In this document: piece by piece, positions 20,370-30,912 of the stretch
Layout of the letters: the number at the start of each line of letters is the position of its first letter
How positions within the stretch are numbered: position 1 is the stretch's first letter
NCBI GenBank assembly: GCA_000333855.2
Contig: CM007316.1
Location: 1,436,195 to 1,500,194 of the forward strand
Length of the DNA: 64,000 nt
DNA from: Endotrypanum monterogeii
Lineage: Eukaryota; Euglenozoa; Kinetoplastea; Trypanosomatida; Trypanosomatidae
Reading direction: 5' to 3'
Position numbers and translations under genes: made by a program
The notes under the pieces: generated by a model
The model's input: the letters and a program-made list of their open reading frames with translations, nothing else
Told to the model about the DNA's origin: nothing
Databases searched by the model: none

Positions 20370-20375
<6 letters not shown>

Positions 20376-20408
<33 letters not shown>
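20376..20408. repeat. (TA) microsatellite
   Basis: About 33 bases of alternating TA in non-coding sequence downstream of the second KAP gene. Confidence 0.88.
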
Positions 20409-21259
20409 TACCTCTACTAGAAGTTTAGCGAGTGTACAGCCATGACCGATCTGGCGCCTGGTGCTTCATCACCAGTATTGCCTCTTCGAATCCTTGTAGC
20501 ATTTCTCCTCCAAAGCCCTTGAAGAAAACTGTCTGCAGTAAGAGGAGTGGCGAGCTGAAGAGAGGGCCAGGTTAATCCTTTTGACCCCTCAAAAGGGGGA
20601 GGAACGCTGCGCTTTGTTCCTTTATTTTTATGGGGTCTTCTCTGCACGGCCACGCAGAAGCAGTGCTTCACGCGTCTCGCTGTACGTGACTCCGCTTGCA
20701 CGTCCCACTTTTCTGCCCTTCTCTTTTCCTCTTCAGTTCCTTTTCACGGGTTAACGTTGTTGATTAGTAGCTCGTTCTTCGTGCCACGAGCTGTTCAATG
20801 TTTTGCGACCTCCCCCCCCCCCTCCCTGTCGATCGACACACCTCGCGTAATACGTTGTCGCGCCCAGCAGGGAAGTGAAAACACGATCACATGTGGTAAT
20901 CATTGCAGGTTGTGATTTCCCCCCCCCCCCCTCTATCTTCCCAGAAGGCTGTTCTTTGGCGAGGTGAGCTACTGAGCTCGATGCAACGTCAATAGTCAAA
21001 AGGGAAGGGAGAAAAAATACATCTACGCCCACATGAGTGATTCGGTCTGAAAGAGTCGTCGGTCCTCTTTTTCCCTTCGCGTGACTTCATCACAGAGGCG
21101 CTAAGGTAGAGTGGGGGTAGACTCTGCTTAAATTCTCCCTCCTATTGTACGAGTCTACTCACGTGGACCGCTGACGCAATCCCTACCATGGCCACCCACC
21201 ACACTCATCTCAACCTCTCTTCTCTTTACACCACTCTGAAAATCTTTTTTGTTGCTCAT

Positions 21260-21285
21260 GTATATATATATATATATATATATAT
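21260..21285. repeat. (TA) microsatellite
   Basis: About 26 bases of alternating TA in the spacer upstream of CKS1. Confidence 0.88.
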
Positions 21286-21573
21286 TGCATGTCTTTGGGT
21301 AAATATCGCCGCGCATCATTGCCTTTGTTGCTCCCACGGTATCCACTTATTTGGTCTACCGTGAAATACAGCCCCTGGAGAACGGCCGTCGAGTCCACGG
21401 AACATCCTTTCATCGACACGACCCCCCCCCTCCCCCTTCTCACCCGTTTCGTGTGCGCGCTTGTTTTTTACTGTGGCCAAGGTACCTCTTTGAGCTGTTG
21501 GCAACGCACTAGCGTCGTCATTAGACACCCATTACATCTCCGTAGCCCACTGCGCTAGTCTGTGATAGACAGA

Positions 21574-21600
21574 CCTTTTTGTTTTGGTTGTTGCTTCTAG
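21574..21600 (+). promoter_or_regulatory. Candidate spliced-leader acceptor of CKS1
   Basis: T-rich tract with a TTCTAG ending at 21600, giving a leader of 177 bases. A further CAG follows a pyrimidine stretch near 21649. Confidence 0.45.
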
Positions 21601-21777
21601 TGTGGTTCCTTCTACATCACAAAACGCATCTATTTCTTTCAATCCCAGACAGAAGAAGCAGCAGCAACGGGGCCTCGTGTGTTCGTACAGACATTCACCC
21701 AGACAAACGCGCAGAGACGCACAGATTCACGAACACGTGTCTACGCTTCTGTCACCCCCGTGTTTCTACATTCAATC

Positions 21778-22077
21778 ATGCCTGTAAAGCCCGCGCAGGA
21801 CTTCTTCTCTCTGGACGCAAACGGCCAGCGAGAGGCGCTTATCATTATCAAAAAGTTGCAGTGCAAAATCCTGTACAGCGACAAATATTACGATGATGCA
21901 TTTGAGTACCGTCATGTGATTCTCCCAAAAGATCTCGCGCGCCTTGTTCCCACCTCCCGTCTCATGAGTGAGATCGAGTGGCGTCAGCTCGGTGTGCAGC
22001 AGTCGCAAGGTTGGGTGCACTACATGATTCACAAGCCGGAACCTCACGTCCTTCTTTTCAAGCGTCCTCGCGCGTAA
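21778..22077 (+). CDS. CKS1: Cyclin-dependent kinase regulatory subunit CKS1
   Basis: 99 residues from the ATG at 21778, the length expected for the ~12 kDa trypanosomatid CKS. It binds CDC2-related kinases (CRKs) and docks phosphorylated substrates at cell-cycle transitions. After a ~25-residue N-terminal extension, the family fold is complete: Y-S-x-K-Y-x-D-x-x-x-E-Y-R-H-V (33-47), L-P-K (49-51), the S-x-x-E-W-R-x-L-G-V-x-Q-S-x-G-W block (64-79) and the hinge H-x-P-E-P-H followed by L-L-F-K-R-P at the C-terminus. The frame is open upstream through the leader, but the internal ATG at 21778 is the start that gives a normal CKS. Confidence 0.97.
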   Translation: MPVKPAQDFFSLDANGQREALIIIKKLQCKILYSDKYYDDAFEYRHVILPKDLARLVPTSRLMSEIEWRQLGVQQSQGWVHYMIHKPEPHVLLFKRPRA

Positions 22078-23418
22078 GATGAGAAGAGAAAAAAAATTTT
22101 AGTCTTCATAGAGTCTGCAGTGGATTGGATCTTAATCACATACGCGTAGCAAAGGAGCAGCTTTGAAAGTACCCATGTGTAGGGTGTTGGGGTCTTGATA
22201 CAAGATGGAGATGAGAGTAGGGGGGAGGGACGGACCATTAAAATAGAAATGAATCCGCTGTTCCTGTTGATTTATCTCGCATGTGAACCAGATAATCAAG
22301 GCGCCGAGGGGCTCGGGGCTTCTCTTTCATCTTGGCGTACTTTCTGAGCTCACATTGTGCTATTCTTCTTGCCGCTGTAATTAAGCTCCTCTTCGGCTCT
22401 CGTCTCGTCACACGACGTAGTATTCTGTGGCGCTTCTTGTTGCTTGCTCATGTTCGTTTTCTTTATTCGAGGATGTATTGATGATTCCCCCTTCCTCTCC
22501 TTAGCTCCTCCCGTCCACTTTTGCACACACAAAATTAACAAATACATAGAATTTTTTTTTTTTGTTATGTGATCTCTCCGATTACTTCTTTCGGATTTTT
22601 TTTTTTTGGCTAGAGAGAGATCCTTTTTTGTTGTTGTTGTCCAGTGTTGCTGTGGGAAGGTATGTTTGTCTCTCATTCGTCGCCGTGTTTTTTTTTTCCT
22701 TTGTTTGTCTGTCCAGTGTCTCGCAATTAGCGTTACACAGCGATGTGACGAAATATCTGTCTCAGTGAAGGAAAGGCGAACTACAAGTGCCTCAAAATCA
22801 AAAAAAAAAATAGGCATCAAGAAGAGTTTGGTTCTGCGCTCTCTCGGGCCATCGCATCGTCCGCAGTAGGTGAGGGGCTGAACATAACGCGCATGAGTTT
22901 TTCGTACAGTATACCAATACAGGTACTGTTATATATATACATATATTTTACCGGTTCCCGAGTGGTTGCCTCATGGCTCCCTCGTCTAGATCACCTCAGA
23001 GGTTTTCAGTGTCTCACTTGAAAAAAAAAAAAGAATATGTTTTTCTCGGGCAACGCTTCTTGAGCGTGCGCGTGTGTCTCTGTGAAGTTCGAGAAAAACA
23101 TCCTTTCTCCTCTGACAGGGATACTTTTGCCCCAGAGAACCGCACCTTTCCACGTGATTTTATATAACATGAGTAGCTCCGACGCTCTCCATTCCCTACA
23201 CTCTACCCTTATCCCCACCTTGCAGGATGAGCCAGGCGGATCGTTCTTTGATCAGCTGCTAACTGGCAAAAGAAAAAAAATGTCATCCCTCAACTCTCAT
23301 CCCTCTCCCTTTGGCGTCCTCCATTTCAAAAGATACGCATTTGTCAGCAGATCAAGTACAACAGAGGCGGCAGGTAACCGTCGCACGGAGACCCCGCTGA
23401 GGAAAAGAGAGCGCATCG
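22078..23418. other. Intergenic region, 1.3 kb
   Basis: Rich in T- and A-runs (22554-22563, 22600-22608, 22799-22809, 23020-23031), with a small TA patch near 22931-22948. A C/T tract at 23187-23220 precedes an AG at 23224-23225, the likely splice acceptor of the TPR gene. A short open frame overlapping the TPR start (23169-23525) is not supported. Confidence 0.65.
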
Positions 23419-24105
23419 ATGAAGGCGCGTCATCTACCAAGAGTGGGCGCGGTCGTCGCGGTTGGTGGCTTGTTGGCCGCTTTAAGCTACTCCGCTTACC
23501 GGCTGCTGCGCCAAAATCGCACTAGCTACAGGGGTCCTAAAAGAACTTCGCTCGAGCCGAACGCGGAATCGCCGGCGAGTGCTGTGCGTACACCTGTGCT
23601 AGCACCTTCTCCACACCATCCTATATCGCTTCCCATCGAGTCTTCGTACTCTGCAGCCGACAGGGCCAAGGCACTGCAGCTGCTGAGCGTTCTGAAGGAG
23701 AATGCGAATGTTTCTTTTCAGGAGGGACGCTTTGAGGATGCTCTACGGGGCTATCAGGACTGCATCGAGGTCACTTCAGTGCTCGGCGCTGCAGATGCAG
23801 AGGCCGTCAAAACTGAGCAAGTCGTCCGCGCAAATATAGTGATGGTGTGTATCCGCTTACACGAGTACGACGCGGCACGTGCGGTGGCCACAATGCTGCT
23901 GCAGGATGCCGCCATAGCGCTCCCAGAGGACCTCAAAGTGAAGGTGCTCTACCGGCGAGGGTTGGCTAGCAGGGCACTAAGCGATCGAGAGGCAGCGCTA
24001 GCGGACTTCAACGCTGCTGTATACTTTTCGAAAGATCAAAAAAATGTGGCCGTTGAAAAGGAGATAGCTCTGCTTCAGCGAGGTGGAACCTCACCAGTCT
24101 CATGA
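23419..24105 (+). CDS. Membrane-anchored TPR protein with intact Hsp70/Hsp90 carboxylate clamp
   Basis: 228 residues. A basic N-terminus is followed by one hydrophobic helix (residues 9-27), then a ~55-residue linker and three TPR motifs (about 90-123, 134-167, 172-206). The clamp positions that grip the EEVD tail of Hsp70/Hsp90 are all present: K93 and N97 in TPR1, N139 in TPR2, K175 and R179 in TPR3. This combination (N-terminal anchor plus cytosolic clamp TPR) resembles TOM70-like receptors or tail-less co-chaperones, although it is much shorter than TOM70. I infer a chaperone receptor on the mitochondrial outer membrane or ER; the membrane is not decided. A C/T tract with AG at 23224-23225 lies upstream. 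Confidence 0.85.
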   Translation: MKARHLPRVGAVVAVGGLLAALSYSAYRLLRQNRTSYRGPKRTSLEPNAESPASAVRTPVLAPSPHHPISLPIESSYSAADRAKALQLLSVLKENANVSFQEGRFEDALRGYQDCIEVTSVLGAADAEAVKTEQVVRANIVMVCIRLHEYDAARAVATMLLQDAAIALPEDLKVKVLYRRGLASRALSDREAALADFNAAVYFSKDQKNVAVEKEIALLQRGGTSPVS

Positions 24106-24760
24106 GAGAGATCCACCGGTGGTTGGTGGAGGCTGCCCTCCAAAAAAAAAAGACAAAAAATGCACTGGTGGATGTGCAGAGGCGGCCATAGGGTAGCGTT
24201 GTTTCATGTGAAGTGCCTGGAGAAGAAGGCACAAATGAGCACGCGTTTATTGACTGGAGTTTATACCGCTTCATGGACACCAGAATAGTCCTCCTCAGAA
24301 TGCAAAATGACAGACTTTAGGTAGTGCTGGATCAACTCGTCGGGGTGAGAGTGGGACAGTTCAAGATAGCGACCCCCCCTCCTCCTCTACCCCTCTTCAC
24401 AGCACAAATCTCTGTAGCGGCCTGCACCTGGGCGTGGCAACTGAGTTTCGCATGTGACGTGTCGTTCTGCGCCTTTTTTTTTTTGACGTACACTTGTACG
24501 ACTGTCAACTTCCGTCCTCTGTGCCCCTTCTCCTCCTGTTGGGGTTTCCCCTTTAGTGCTTTAGGGGGAGGTCACATCCTCTTTACAGAAATCTCTTCGT
24601 TGAAAAAAAAAAATTCTTCTACCTTCTTTTATAACATCAGCTCTTCTGCTCTCCCTCAACAGAGAAAAAAAGCTATCGAAGGACCGGGCTCGCTTTTCTA
24701 CGCTTCAAGCACCTACCTGTGGGCGATCCTTTTTTTTTTCTGCTTTGCTGTACAGGGGAG
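24106..24760. other. Intergenic region
   Basis: Short spacer with A- and T-runs, several C/T tracts and the SHQ1 acceptor at its end. No gene seen. Confidence 0.7.
24728..24755 (+). promoter_or_regulatory. Pyrimidine tract and spliced-leader acceptor abutting SHQ1 start
   Basis: A T-tract and CTGCTTTGCTG-type sequence end in TACAG with AG at 24754-24755. The ATG follows after only five bases. If used, the mRNA would have a 5-base leader after the mini-exon. Confidence 0.65.
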
Positions 24761-26506
24761 ATGATCACGCCTGTTTTTGAGTGCAGCCAGGAAAATGGCT
24801 TCGTTATTGTTCGCATTTTTCTTTCCGCCATTTGTAAGGTGATGAGCGCGGTATTCGATATCCAGGCGACCCAATTTACCTTCCATTGTTCCCCTTATTA
24901 CTTGCGTCTTCGCTTCAACCAATGCCTCCAGGAGGACAAGGGGGAGCGGGCCACGTACGACCTGGAGATGAATGTGCTTACGGTGTACCTCCCAAAGGTC
25001 AATGAAACCGAAGTTTTCACGGAGCTGGATAACCCAGCGTACCTCATCGCTACTGAAAAACAACGCGCTTCGCTTATTCAGGTCCTCAGCGATGCTCCTT
25101 CGACTACACCTGCCACCGACGAGGCTGGTGTAATGGAGGAGGTTGAGTACGTCCAATCCTTGCCGGATATGACTGCCAAAGGTGACGTCACTGTCCCGTG
25201 TGAAGGCCTGGACTCAGTGGGTCAGTGCAGCTATGGCTTCGCGAACGCGTTTACCGGGCTTTTCTGCAATCTCGATGCAGATGTGATGCGTGAGGTGGTT
25301 AGTTTACGGGAGAATCCCGACCGCACGACACGCGGGGAGCGTCGCCGACTCCGACTCGTCGAGGAAGTGAACGATTTTGACGAGGACGCGCTTCTATTGG
25401 CATTTGAGGACACGGAAGGGGAAGTGGCTGGTGTGTTGCGTTACGTCCCTCCTCATGTCCAAGACTTTCAACGCTCCCTTCAAGGGAGCACCACCGAGTT
25501 GGCAGGAGGGCCGTCGTCGTCGGTGGTGTTCGCCAGCATTCCCGACGTGGCTGAATGCCCCTCGCGTCAGCGTGACATGGACGCGCTCGAGGATGAAGAG
25601 GAAACGACACTCTTCGCTGGTGGCGATGGGCGACCGGTCACCGTATGGTGTGGCAACGTCGCTGAGTTCAAGAAGCCGCTCATTGAGGAGGAGGTGCATC
25701 CCACAGAGGTCGAAGGACAGGTGGTGGCCTCATCGCCGGAGACAACGGCGGATGCAGCTGCCAGTTCCCTGGTTTCTCAAACTGCTTCAACAGCTGCACC
25801 ATCGCCTGATCCGCGTACTCGACTGGCGATACCCCGAGTGCGCCCCCCGTTGCAGTTCACTCGAGAGGAAGCCGAAGTGCTGATGCGAGTTAAGCTTCCT
25901 CGTCTATTTTTTCCTCCTTCAACCACAGAGGTGGAGGCACTGACGTCTGATCTCTTGTTCAGCGAAGCCTACGACGATCTGGTGACGGAGGGCAGCGGGT
26001 GCAGCGAGTCGCTATGGAATATCACGAAGCTGAGCCCCGCTCTTTCGTATCTTGACCCCCCAGACACAATTTACGACGCGTGTGTGGCGTTTGGGCGGCG
26101 TGCGCTGGTGTACCCCCTGCACCGGCACTGCGCTCTGCTGCAACGAGTGTGGGCAGTGGTGGGCACACGTCTACTACTGGGCCGTAATTACACTGTCCGC
26201 GCGCTTTTGCGCATACGCATGATTCTATCTCACGCAGAGCACAAGCACCTCTTGTCAACCATTTATCTTGACCCCTTGGTCGCGTACTGGATGCATGTCC
26301 CCGACGCAGATGAGAGACTGATGCGCATGGCGCTCGAAATCCACCAGCACGTCTCCCGAACGGAGCCGATGACAGTAACGAAATCGGGGGTAGAAGGCTT
26401 ACATGCGATGCTGAATACGAATAAAGTCACTCTCTACCCCCTCACACTTCTCTACCTAGGACTCCCGCTTTCCGATCAAGCAGAGGATATTCGCTTCGGG
26501 AGTTGA
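24761..26506 (+). CDS. SHQ1: H/ACA snoRNP assembly factor SHQ1
   Basis: 581 residues. SHQ1 is the chaperone that holds the pseudouridine synthase Cbf5/dyskerin before H/ACA RNP assembly in the nucleus. The N-terminal CS domain starts exactly as in yeast and human SHQ1 (MITPxF, then V-I-x-I-F-x-x-x-I), with the diagnostic F-x-x-S-P-Y-Y-L-R-L-R-F strand at about residues 42-53. A long acidic, low-complexity linker follows (~100-370). The C-terminal SHQ1-specific helical domain (~373-560) shows the expected tyrosine-rich, R-x-L-x-Y-P-L-x-R pattern. The linker is longer than in yeast. The ATG at 24761 is chosen because the protein then starts with the family's own first residues and because the acceptor AG is just upstream. 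Confidence 0.93.
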   Translation: MITPVFECSQENGFVIVRIFLSAICKVMSAVFDIQATQFTFHCSPYYLRLRFNQCLQEDKGERATYDLEMNVLTVYLPKVNETEVFTELDNPAYLIATEKQRASLIQVLSDAPSTTPATDEAGVMEEVEYVQSLPDMTAKGDVTVPCEGLDSVGQCSYGFANAFTGLFCNLDADVMREVVSLRENPDRTTRGERRRLRLVEEVNDFDEDALLLAFEDTEGEVAGVLRYVPPHVQDFQRSLQGSTTELAGGPSSSVVFASIPDVAECPSRQRDMDALEDEEETTLFAGGDGRPVTVWCGNVAEFKKPLIEEEVHPTEVEGQVVASSPETTADAAASSLVSQTASTAAPSPDPRTRLAIPRVRPPLQFTREEAEVLMRVKLPRLFFPPSTTEVEALTSDLLFSEAYDDLVTEGSGCSESLWNITKLSPALSYLDPPDTIYDACVAFGRRALVYPLHRHCALLQRVWAVVGTRLLLGRNYTVRALLRIRMILSHAEHKHLLSTIYLDPLVAYWMHVPDADERLMRMALEIHQHVSRTEPMTVTKSGVEGLHAMLNTNKVTLYPLTLLYLGLPLSDQAEDIRFGS

Positions 26507-27427
26507 TGTCGTGTGCGAACATCGATATATATATATATATATATATCTGTAGTTGACTGTCATTTAGTGCTGTCCTTCTCGGCGTCTTATGGAAGCGTTC
26601 GTGAAGTGTGTAACTCGAGTAATATTTTTTTCTAATTGATGCAAAGGCGAAGTAAGACGACGCAAAAGGGAGACGAGGGTAGGTAGGCGGCTGCACGCCG
26701 TATCCGATGGACGTCTATCTCCCCTGTTTTGTTTTTCTTCACTCTTCTCCCATTGTGTATGGCTGTGTGTTCCACGCCGCCTTTTTTCTTTCTTTTTTTT
26801 TCTTTTTCGCTTTCATCACATCACAATGACGGCTCAACCAGACCACATGAGAACCTCACACTATTTCGGGTACATTACGTATCGATCGAATTTTATGGGT
26901 GAGTTGGCCAGTGAGCCTATTCCCGGGACACGCACAAGACGAGACCACTCGCAGTGGGGTGGGCATCACCTGGCGCTCCTTTATTCATGCAGGCGAGAAT
27001 GTCCGCTTTTCTTTTCCCACCATCTCGGCCGTTGGTTCTTCTTTGTCTGCCTCGCCATACCGCCGCACGGCCCTTCCCCCGATTGACTACAAATGGGGCG
27101 TTTTTATGCGTCTCTTGACCAATTGATACATGGCACACGGTGGAAAAAAAAAACGGAAGGAACTCGGTATAGAGACTGTCTTTGATACTCACGTTTATAC
27201 TTTTTGAATCTAACGTCACCCACACACATCAAAGGGTGGGGCACAGATAGATATATCGTGGGCTCCTCACGTACACAACGAAGGAGAGAGCACATTAGAG
27301 ATTTGTTATCATTTCATAAAAGCACATTCCCCTTTCGTGTTTTTTTTCCCTTCTAACCGCGTGCTTGCGCGAACACCACCTAAGCAGGGGAACCTTGCAG
27401 AGGAACTACATCAGCTTCACACCACAG
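26507..27427. other. Intergenic region
   Basis: Has a (TA) array at 26525-26547, T-rich sequence at 26726-26815, and a T/C tract at 27329-27356 followed by AGs at 27383-27387, the candidate splice site for the WDR82-like gene. No gene seen. Confidence 0.65.
26525..26547. repeat. (TA) microsatellite
   Basis: About 23 bases of alternating AT, 20 bases after the SHQ1 stop codon, hence in its 3' UTR. Confidence 0.88.
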
Positions 27428-28600
27428 ATGAGCTCCACCATTGCAAGTCCTCCTCTCACCTCTAGCAGTGGTGCTGCTGGTTTGTCAGCTGGAGAGAGTC
27501 CACCAATTGAGGTGGCCTCCATGTTTTATACGGGAATAAATGAGCCGCGGCCTACGGCGATGAACTTTTCTTTCGATGGCCTTCACTTCGTGTCGGCGCA
27601 TACAGACGATGCCATTCGAATCATCGACGTAGGGAGCATGGTCAACACGGACGTGATCACCTGCGACGCATTCGGCGTGCACAGCGTTCGCTACACCCAT
27701 TCCACTAGCGTTGTGTGTGTAGCACCGCGATTTCACCTAGATGGTCACTTGCATCTGTTAAACACGGAAACAGCACAGTTTTTTGGCGAGATGGCATACC
27801 TGAACGACGCGGAGGCTGAGGTAATGCCTGTGGCTAATACTCCAGTCTACTCCACACTCTCCCAGTGCCCAGCGACGGATGTTATTGGTGCCGTGGTTGC
27901 AGCGAAGGGGAAGCTCGCACTCTTCCATCCCCTCATTTCTGGTTGTATTGCCGCCACGGCGGAGAAGTCGATTGCAGGCAGCAGAGCCTGCGTGCAGTTC
28001 AGTCGCGATGGTTATAAAATTGCGATTGGCGACGACCACCGTATCGTTCTTCTTGATCGCCGCAAACTCTTCCAGGCGCCGCAGGTTGTACTCGAGAACA
28101 CCCATGTTTTTACTGCCTCCACTCCATTGACGCGGTGCAAAGGAGTGGAGTTTTGCGCGGATGCAGATCGCCTACTTCTCACCTCCTCGAACGGTGAGGT
28201 GGTCGTATATGACTGGCAGCGTGGGGAGACGGTGGCGAGTTATTTCCACGGAGACGCGAGACGCCACTTTCTCGGATCTGCGGATGCCGTTGGCGCACAG
28301 TACATCTTCCCCTATCAGTCTGCCTCGCCTATTCTACAGCCTACTTCGTCTATGACAGGAGGTCGGCATCTGCTTGTGTATGGCGGGTGTCCTTCCATCT
28401 CGCCGGAACCGACACGACAGGGACGCTTGCTCTATGAGTTGCAGTCGAAAGATAGTGATGTGCCTGTGGCTTTAGCGGTAAATCCGCGCTTCCAGTTAGC
28501 GGCTACTGCAGCGCGGAGCATCACGTGGTGGGCTTTTCATAGTGCTGCAGTGGGGGCATACGCAGGACAGACTGAGGCGCTTGCTGCCCCAGCCCACTGA
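27428..28600 (+). CDS. WDR82: WD40 protein of the WDR82/SWD2 type
   Basis: 390 residues from the ATG at 27428. After ~40 disordered residues the protein is a WD40 propeller. The first blade has the SWD2/WDR82 signature N-F-S-F-D-G-x-x-F-V-S-x-x-x-D-D-A-I-R-I-I-D. The third-blade region keeps the V-Q-F-S-x-D-G-x-K-I-A-I pattern, and the blade with a V-x-V-Y-D-W strand (~255-265) is also typical. In yeast and animals this subunit serves COMPASS, the polyadenylation machinery and a PNUTS-PP1 phosphatase complex. In Leishmania and T. brucei a WDR82-like protein forms the PJW/PP1 complex with PNUTS, JBP3 and PP1, which acts in RNA polymerase II termination. Membership of that complex is inferred from family resemblance, and some other WD40 role is possible. 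The last ~20 residues look disordered. Confidence 0.75.
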   Translation: MSSTIASPPLTSSSGAAGLSAGESPPIEVASMFYTGINEPRPTAMNFSFDGLHFVSAHTDDAIRIIDVGSMVNTDVITCDAFGVHSVRYTHSTSVVCVAPRFHLDGHLHLLNTETAQFFGEMAYLNDAEAEVMPVANTPVYSTLSQCPATDVIGAVVAAKGKLALFHPLISGCIAATAEKSIAGSRACVQFSRDGYKIAIGDDHRIVLLDRRKLFQAPQVVLENTHVFTASTPLTRCKGVEFCADADRLLLTSSNGEVVVYDWQRGETVASYFHGDARRHFLGSADAVGAQYIFPYQSASPILQPTSSMTGGRHLLVYGGCPSISPEPTRQGRLLYELQSKDSDVPVALAVNPRFQLAATAARSITWWAFHSAAVGAYAGQTEALAAPAH

Positions 28601-30360
28601 TGAGGTGACCCCTTTGGTCACGATACTGTGAGAGAGCGATGGGCGAGATGGAATGCAGAAGAAAATCCTTGTGCACAGAATCGCCACGCTCCGCGCGATC
28701 ACCCATACATGTGGGCTACTCTTCCTGTATCGCGCGTCTTGTTCCCGCTACCTTCATTAGGTCTTTGGTGTTCTCGGTGGCACATCGCACGAGTTTTGAA
28801 CTTCGCTCCTGCTGCCTTCTGCTCCACCCCCTCTACCTCCTCCACATGTGTTACTCCGGTCTGATGATGCACTCTCTGGCGCTGTACAGCGATTTGTCTC
28901 GCAGCTCCTCAGTTGGCGGAAGAGGAGGAAGGGGGGAGAGGGGCTTCTCTCTAGTAGGAACATATACACCGCAGCAACGTCATCTAATGTGCGCCACAGA
29001 GCCACCGCCTGTTCAAGAGTTTCTTTCCCCGATGTCCCTCTTCGTGCATCCCAACGAAGAGAATCCAGTATACTAATGACATCGCTTACCTGACGAAAAA
29101 AAAAAAAAGAGTGGTGGGCAACCAGCCCTTTCCTCTACCTTAGCTAGATTGCTCCCGCGCCTCGGTTTGTAGGTCTGTGTTGTTTTCTCAAGCCTTACAC
29201 CGCTTTATGAATGGGTTGTGGCGTTGCGCTATTCCTTGCATTCGCCCTGAAATCCCCCACATCCCTTTCCCCCAATGCAAGCACACGTACTCGCACAGGC
29301 AGACACACCCTTTTCTAACGCAGTCACATGCTCCAAAAAAAAAAATAATATGGAACCCAACTGTGCACAGTGACCCATTTCACGTGGTCATCCTTCCTCA
29401 TAGGGGGCGTTTATGTGCCTCCCCGCTGTTCTATTGTTGGAGTGTCATATGGCGGACACACACGATTGGTCTCCCCCCTCCCCCCCTCCTTGGTTACTGC
29501 TCTCCGGGAAAGAGGCAAAACAAAAATATAAAAAAAAACGGCTTTGAGAGACAGAACAAAAAATTTGCTCGTCGTGTAGAATTTTCTACGAGAGGGATTC
29601 TAGCAGGCTTACGCCACTTTAATTCTTCCAGGATTAAGAGTATAAGAAATACATATGCGCATTCAGAGGAGTGGGACTTCCACGTAGAAAAAAAAATGTT
29701 TCTTTTCCTTTGGACAGCGCGCAGTTTTGTCGCGTCGCCAATCGCGCCGCCTCCGGTCTTCCCTGTGGACATACGTCCGAATCTGATTTTGCTTTCTCGG
29801 CGTAAAGTCTTTACTTCTACTACCTCAGTACTCAGCACGGGTACTTTCCCTGCCCCCCTCACTCTCTCCAACCTCCTCATGCCTTTGTTCTTATGTCTGC
29901 TGCCTCTCCATCTCCCCCCCCCTTTGTTGACTTGCTGCACTTCACATTATGTGACATCGTTCTTTACCCGACCTTTTTCTCGAGGCCTGTTCTTTTGCTT
30001 TCCGCCTCTCGAATATCGCGCTGCATTACCACTTTTTTTACCAACGCACACACCCGCACACACACACACGCATACATACATACATACACGCACACGGACA
30101 GAGTCTTCCGCTTCGCTTGGAACGACCCCTTTCCTTTTTTTGTTGTTGCTCGTGCTTAGTTGTGGGGGTGTACGGGTTGGTGTTTGTTCCGGAGGGGATT
30201 TCAGTCTTGGGTACATTGCGCTCTCTCTGTTCTTTTTAACGTAGAGTGCCTTTTGCACGTACTTTTTTCTGCCTTCGTGGGACACTGCCAATTTTATTAT
30301 TATTATTGATATATATCTTTTAACTTTTGTGTTGGCAAATTTCACTTAACCTTCTTTAAA
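28601..30360. other. Intergenic region, 1.76 kb
   Basis: C/T-rich with A-runs (29094-29108, 29335-29345), a C-rich patch near 29473-29490 and a (CA)/(CATA) run at 30047-30096. A long low-complexity open frame (29177-30244) follows the pyrimidine bias and is not a gene. The sequence CTCTCTCTGTTC...GTAG at about 30220-30244 is the candidate splice acceptor for the next gene. Confidence 0.65.
30047..30096. repeat. (CA)/(CATA) microsatellite
   Basis: A CA run with single-base breaks, passing into three to four CATA units, in non-coding sequence. Confidence 0.8.
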
Positions 30361-30912
30361 ATGCGCTTCATTGAGAGTCAAAAAGATGTTGTACACACTC
30401 TTCGCTTTCCTTCGCAACACTCTGCGACTGACAGGAAGAGGGCATACATGTTCGTGTTTGTGTACGTTCTCAGCGCCATTGCCTTTGGCGGTAATCTATT
30501 TCACTTTATCAGTGGGTGGATTGCCGCGACGGTATTGCAGGTGGTCATGACGATCTTGATCATGATATACGCCTTCAATATTAACGATTACAGTGAGAAG
30601 AGTATGAGCTCGATGGAGTGTGAGCGAGCATGCAACCCGCTTCTCGATGCTTACATTGCGCTGCGAGCAGTGCAGGTCATTCAGGCGCTCTTCTTGCGCA
30701 GCTGCGTGTGCACCGTCCTCTTCCTTGTGGTGCTTCTCGCAACTCTTTTTCGTGTCCGCCAAGGAAAGTTATACGTGGACGCGGTCAATTTGTGGCGTGA
30801 GATTTCTCATTATGAGCGCGAAGGTTTTATTTTTATAGCTGCCGACGTGGTGATGATCATCGTATTAATGGTATCTATGGTGTTTTCTATCATCACAAAA
30901 TACTCAAACTAA
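30361..30912 (+). CDS. Cornichon-like (Erv14/CNIH) cargo receptor, first copy
   Basis: 183 residues. Four hydrophobic segments lie at about 29-46, 52-70, 110-135 and 155-180. After the second comes a polar stretch with E-x-C-N-P-L-L, equivalent to cornichon's conserved C-N-x-x-N-P-L. The third is followed by a loop with L-Y-V-D-A-x-x-x-W-R-E-I and x-x-R-E-G-F, matching the cornichon L-Y-D-P-T-x-x-x-x-x-x-L-x-x-x-x-K/R-E-G-W segment just before the last helix. Cornichons are COPII cargo receptors that export membrane proteins from the ER. The pattern is clear but divergent, and the N-terminus (~1-28) is atypical. A second, more divergent copy follows 1.2 kb downstream in the same orientation. 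Candidate splice AG is at 30243-30244. Confidence 0.75.
   Translation: MRFIESQKDVVHTLRFPSQHSATDRKRAYMFVFVYVLSAIAFGGNLFHFISGWIAATVLQVVMTILIMIYAFNINDYSEKSMSSMECERACNPLLDAYIALRAVQVIQALFLRSCVCTVLFLVVLLATLFRVRQGKLYVDAVNLWREISHYEREGFIFIAADVVMIIVLMVSMVFSIITKYSN

Larger units (their letters stand above)
19971..21777. other. Intergenic region, 1.8 kb
   Basis: Has (TA) arrays at 20376-20408 and 21260-21285, C-runs near 20812-20824, 20920-20931 and 21423-21432, and T-rich sequence at 21574-21597 leading to a candidate splice AG. No gene seen. Confidence 0.65.

Noticed and set aside
23169..23525. Open frame overlapping the start of the TPR protein in another frame
   Set aside because: Overlaps a well-supported gene by over 100 bases and shows no conserved features; most of it lies in the presumed 5' UTR.
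29177..30244. Open frame of 355 codons on the + strand upstream of the first cornichon-like gene
   Set aside because: Composition is Phe, Leu, Pro and His driven by C/T bias, with CA microsatellite included; no domain, no good start, and it contains the likely splice acceptor of the next gene.
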